Shown here: positions 6,392 through 6,430 of the stretch, one piece after another | How positions within the stretch are numbered: the stretch's first letter is position 1 | Layout: every line of letters starts with the position of its first letter | Assembly: GCA_021849995.1 (NCBI GenBank) | Contig: JAJZSC010000199.1 | Span: 1 to 6,430, forward strand | DNA: 6,430 nt | Direction of reading: 5' to 3' | DNA from: Bacillota bacterium | GTDB taxonomy: Bacteria; Bacillota; Desulfitobacteriia; Desulfitobacteriales; Desulfitobacteriaceae | Notes under the pieces: generated by a model | Told to the model about the DNA's origin: nothing | Database searches by the model: none | The model's input: only the letters and a program-made list of their open reading frames with translations | Position numbers and translations under genes: made by a program

Positions 6392-6430
6392 TCCTATTCG
6401 CTTCTTTCTAACTGATATTCTACTCATCAA

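Noticed and set aside
1..6430. Mobile elements, CRISPR arrays, tRNA/rRNA genes, or a foreign gene cassette.
   Set aside because: Both strands were read through; the window is tightly packed conserved housekeeping genes with no terminal repeats, arrays or change in base composition that I can see.

Overview
This window is one conserved stretch of a low-GC Gram-positive (Firmicutes) chromosome, read entirely from the minus strand. In transcription order (right to left) it holds hemW, a promoter with a perfect CIRCE operator, hrcA, grpE, dnaK, dnaJ and the first 85 codons of prmA. The order hemW-hrcA-grpE-dnaK-dnaJ-prmA is the classic Firmicutes class I heat-shock locus. DnaK also lacks the N-terminal-quadrant insert found in Gram-negative DnaK. 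The style of the proteins suggests a clostridial lineage, perhaps near Desulfosporosinus/Desulfitobacterium; that placement is an impression from memory, not a computed result.

Layout. 5225-6391 (-): hemW, an anaerobic-type radical SAM/heme chaperone gene; its upstream neighbour is cut off. 5070-5224: a 155-bp control region with a sigma-A type promoter (TTGACA, 17 bp, TAATGT with an extended -10 TG) followed directly by CIRCE (9-bp arms, 9-bp spacer, extendable to 10-bp arms). 4038-5069 (-): hrcA, the repressor that binds CIRCE. 3407-4018 (-): grpE, 19 bp after hrcA. 1515-3344 (-): dnaK, 62 bp after grpE. 1408-1514: a 107-bp gap with a 38-nt imperfect hairpin that may attenuate or process the mRNA. 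271-1407 (-): dnaJ. 1-255 (-): 5' part of prmA, 15 bp after dnaJ.

How it works together. HrcA represses the operon through CIRCE at the promoter start region. DnaK, DnaJ and GrpE form the Hsp70 chaperone cycle: DnaJ delivers substrates and stimulates ATP hydrolysis, and GrpE exchanges nucleotide. HrcA is in the same transcript and so represses its own synthesis. In Firmicutes HrcA activity is usually tuned by GroEL, which is not in this window. HemW and PrmA are conserved neighbours without a chaperone role for proteins in general.

Nothing here looks like a new biological system. The points worth a second look are small: the dnaK-dnaJ hairpin, a dyad over the -35 box, uncertain starts for hemW and hrcA, and a short direct repeat after grpE.
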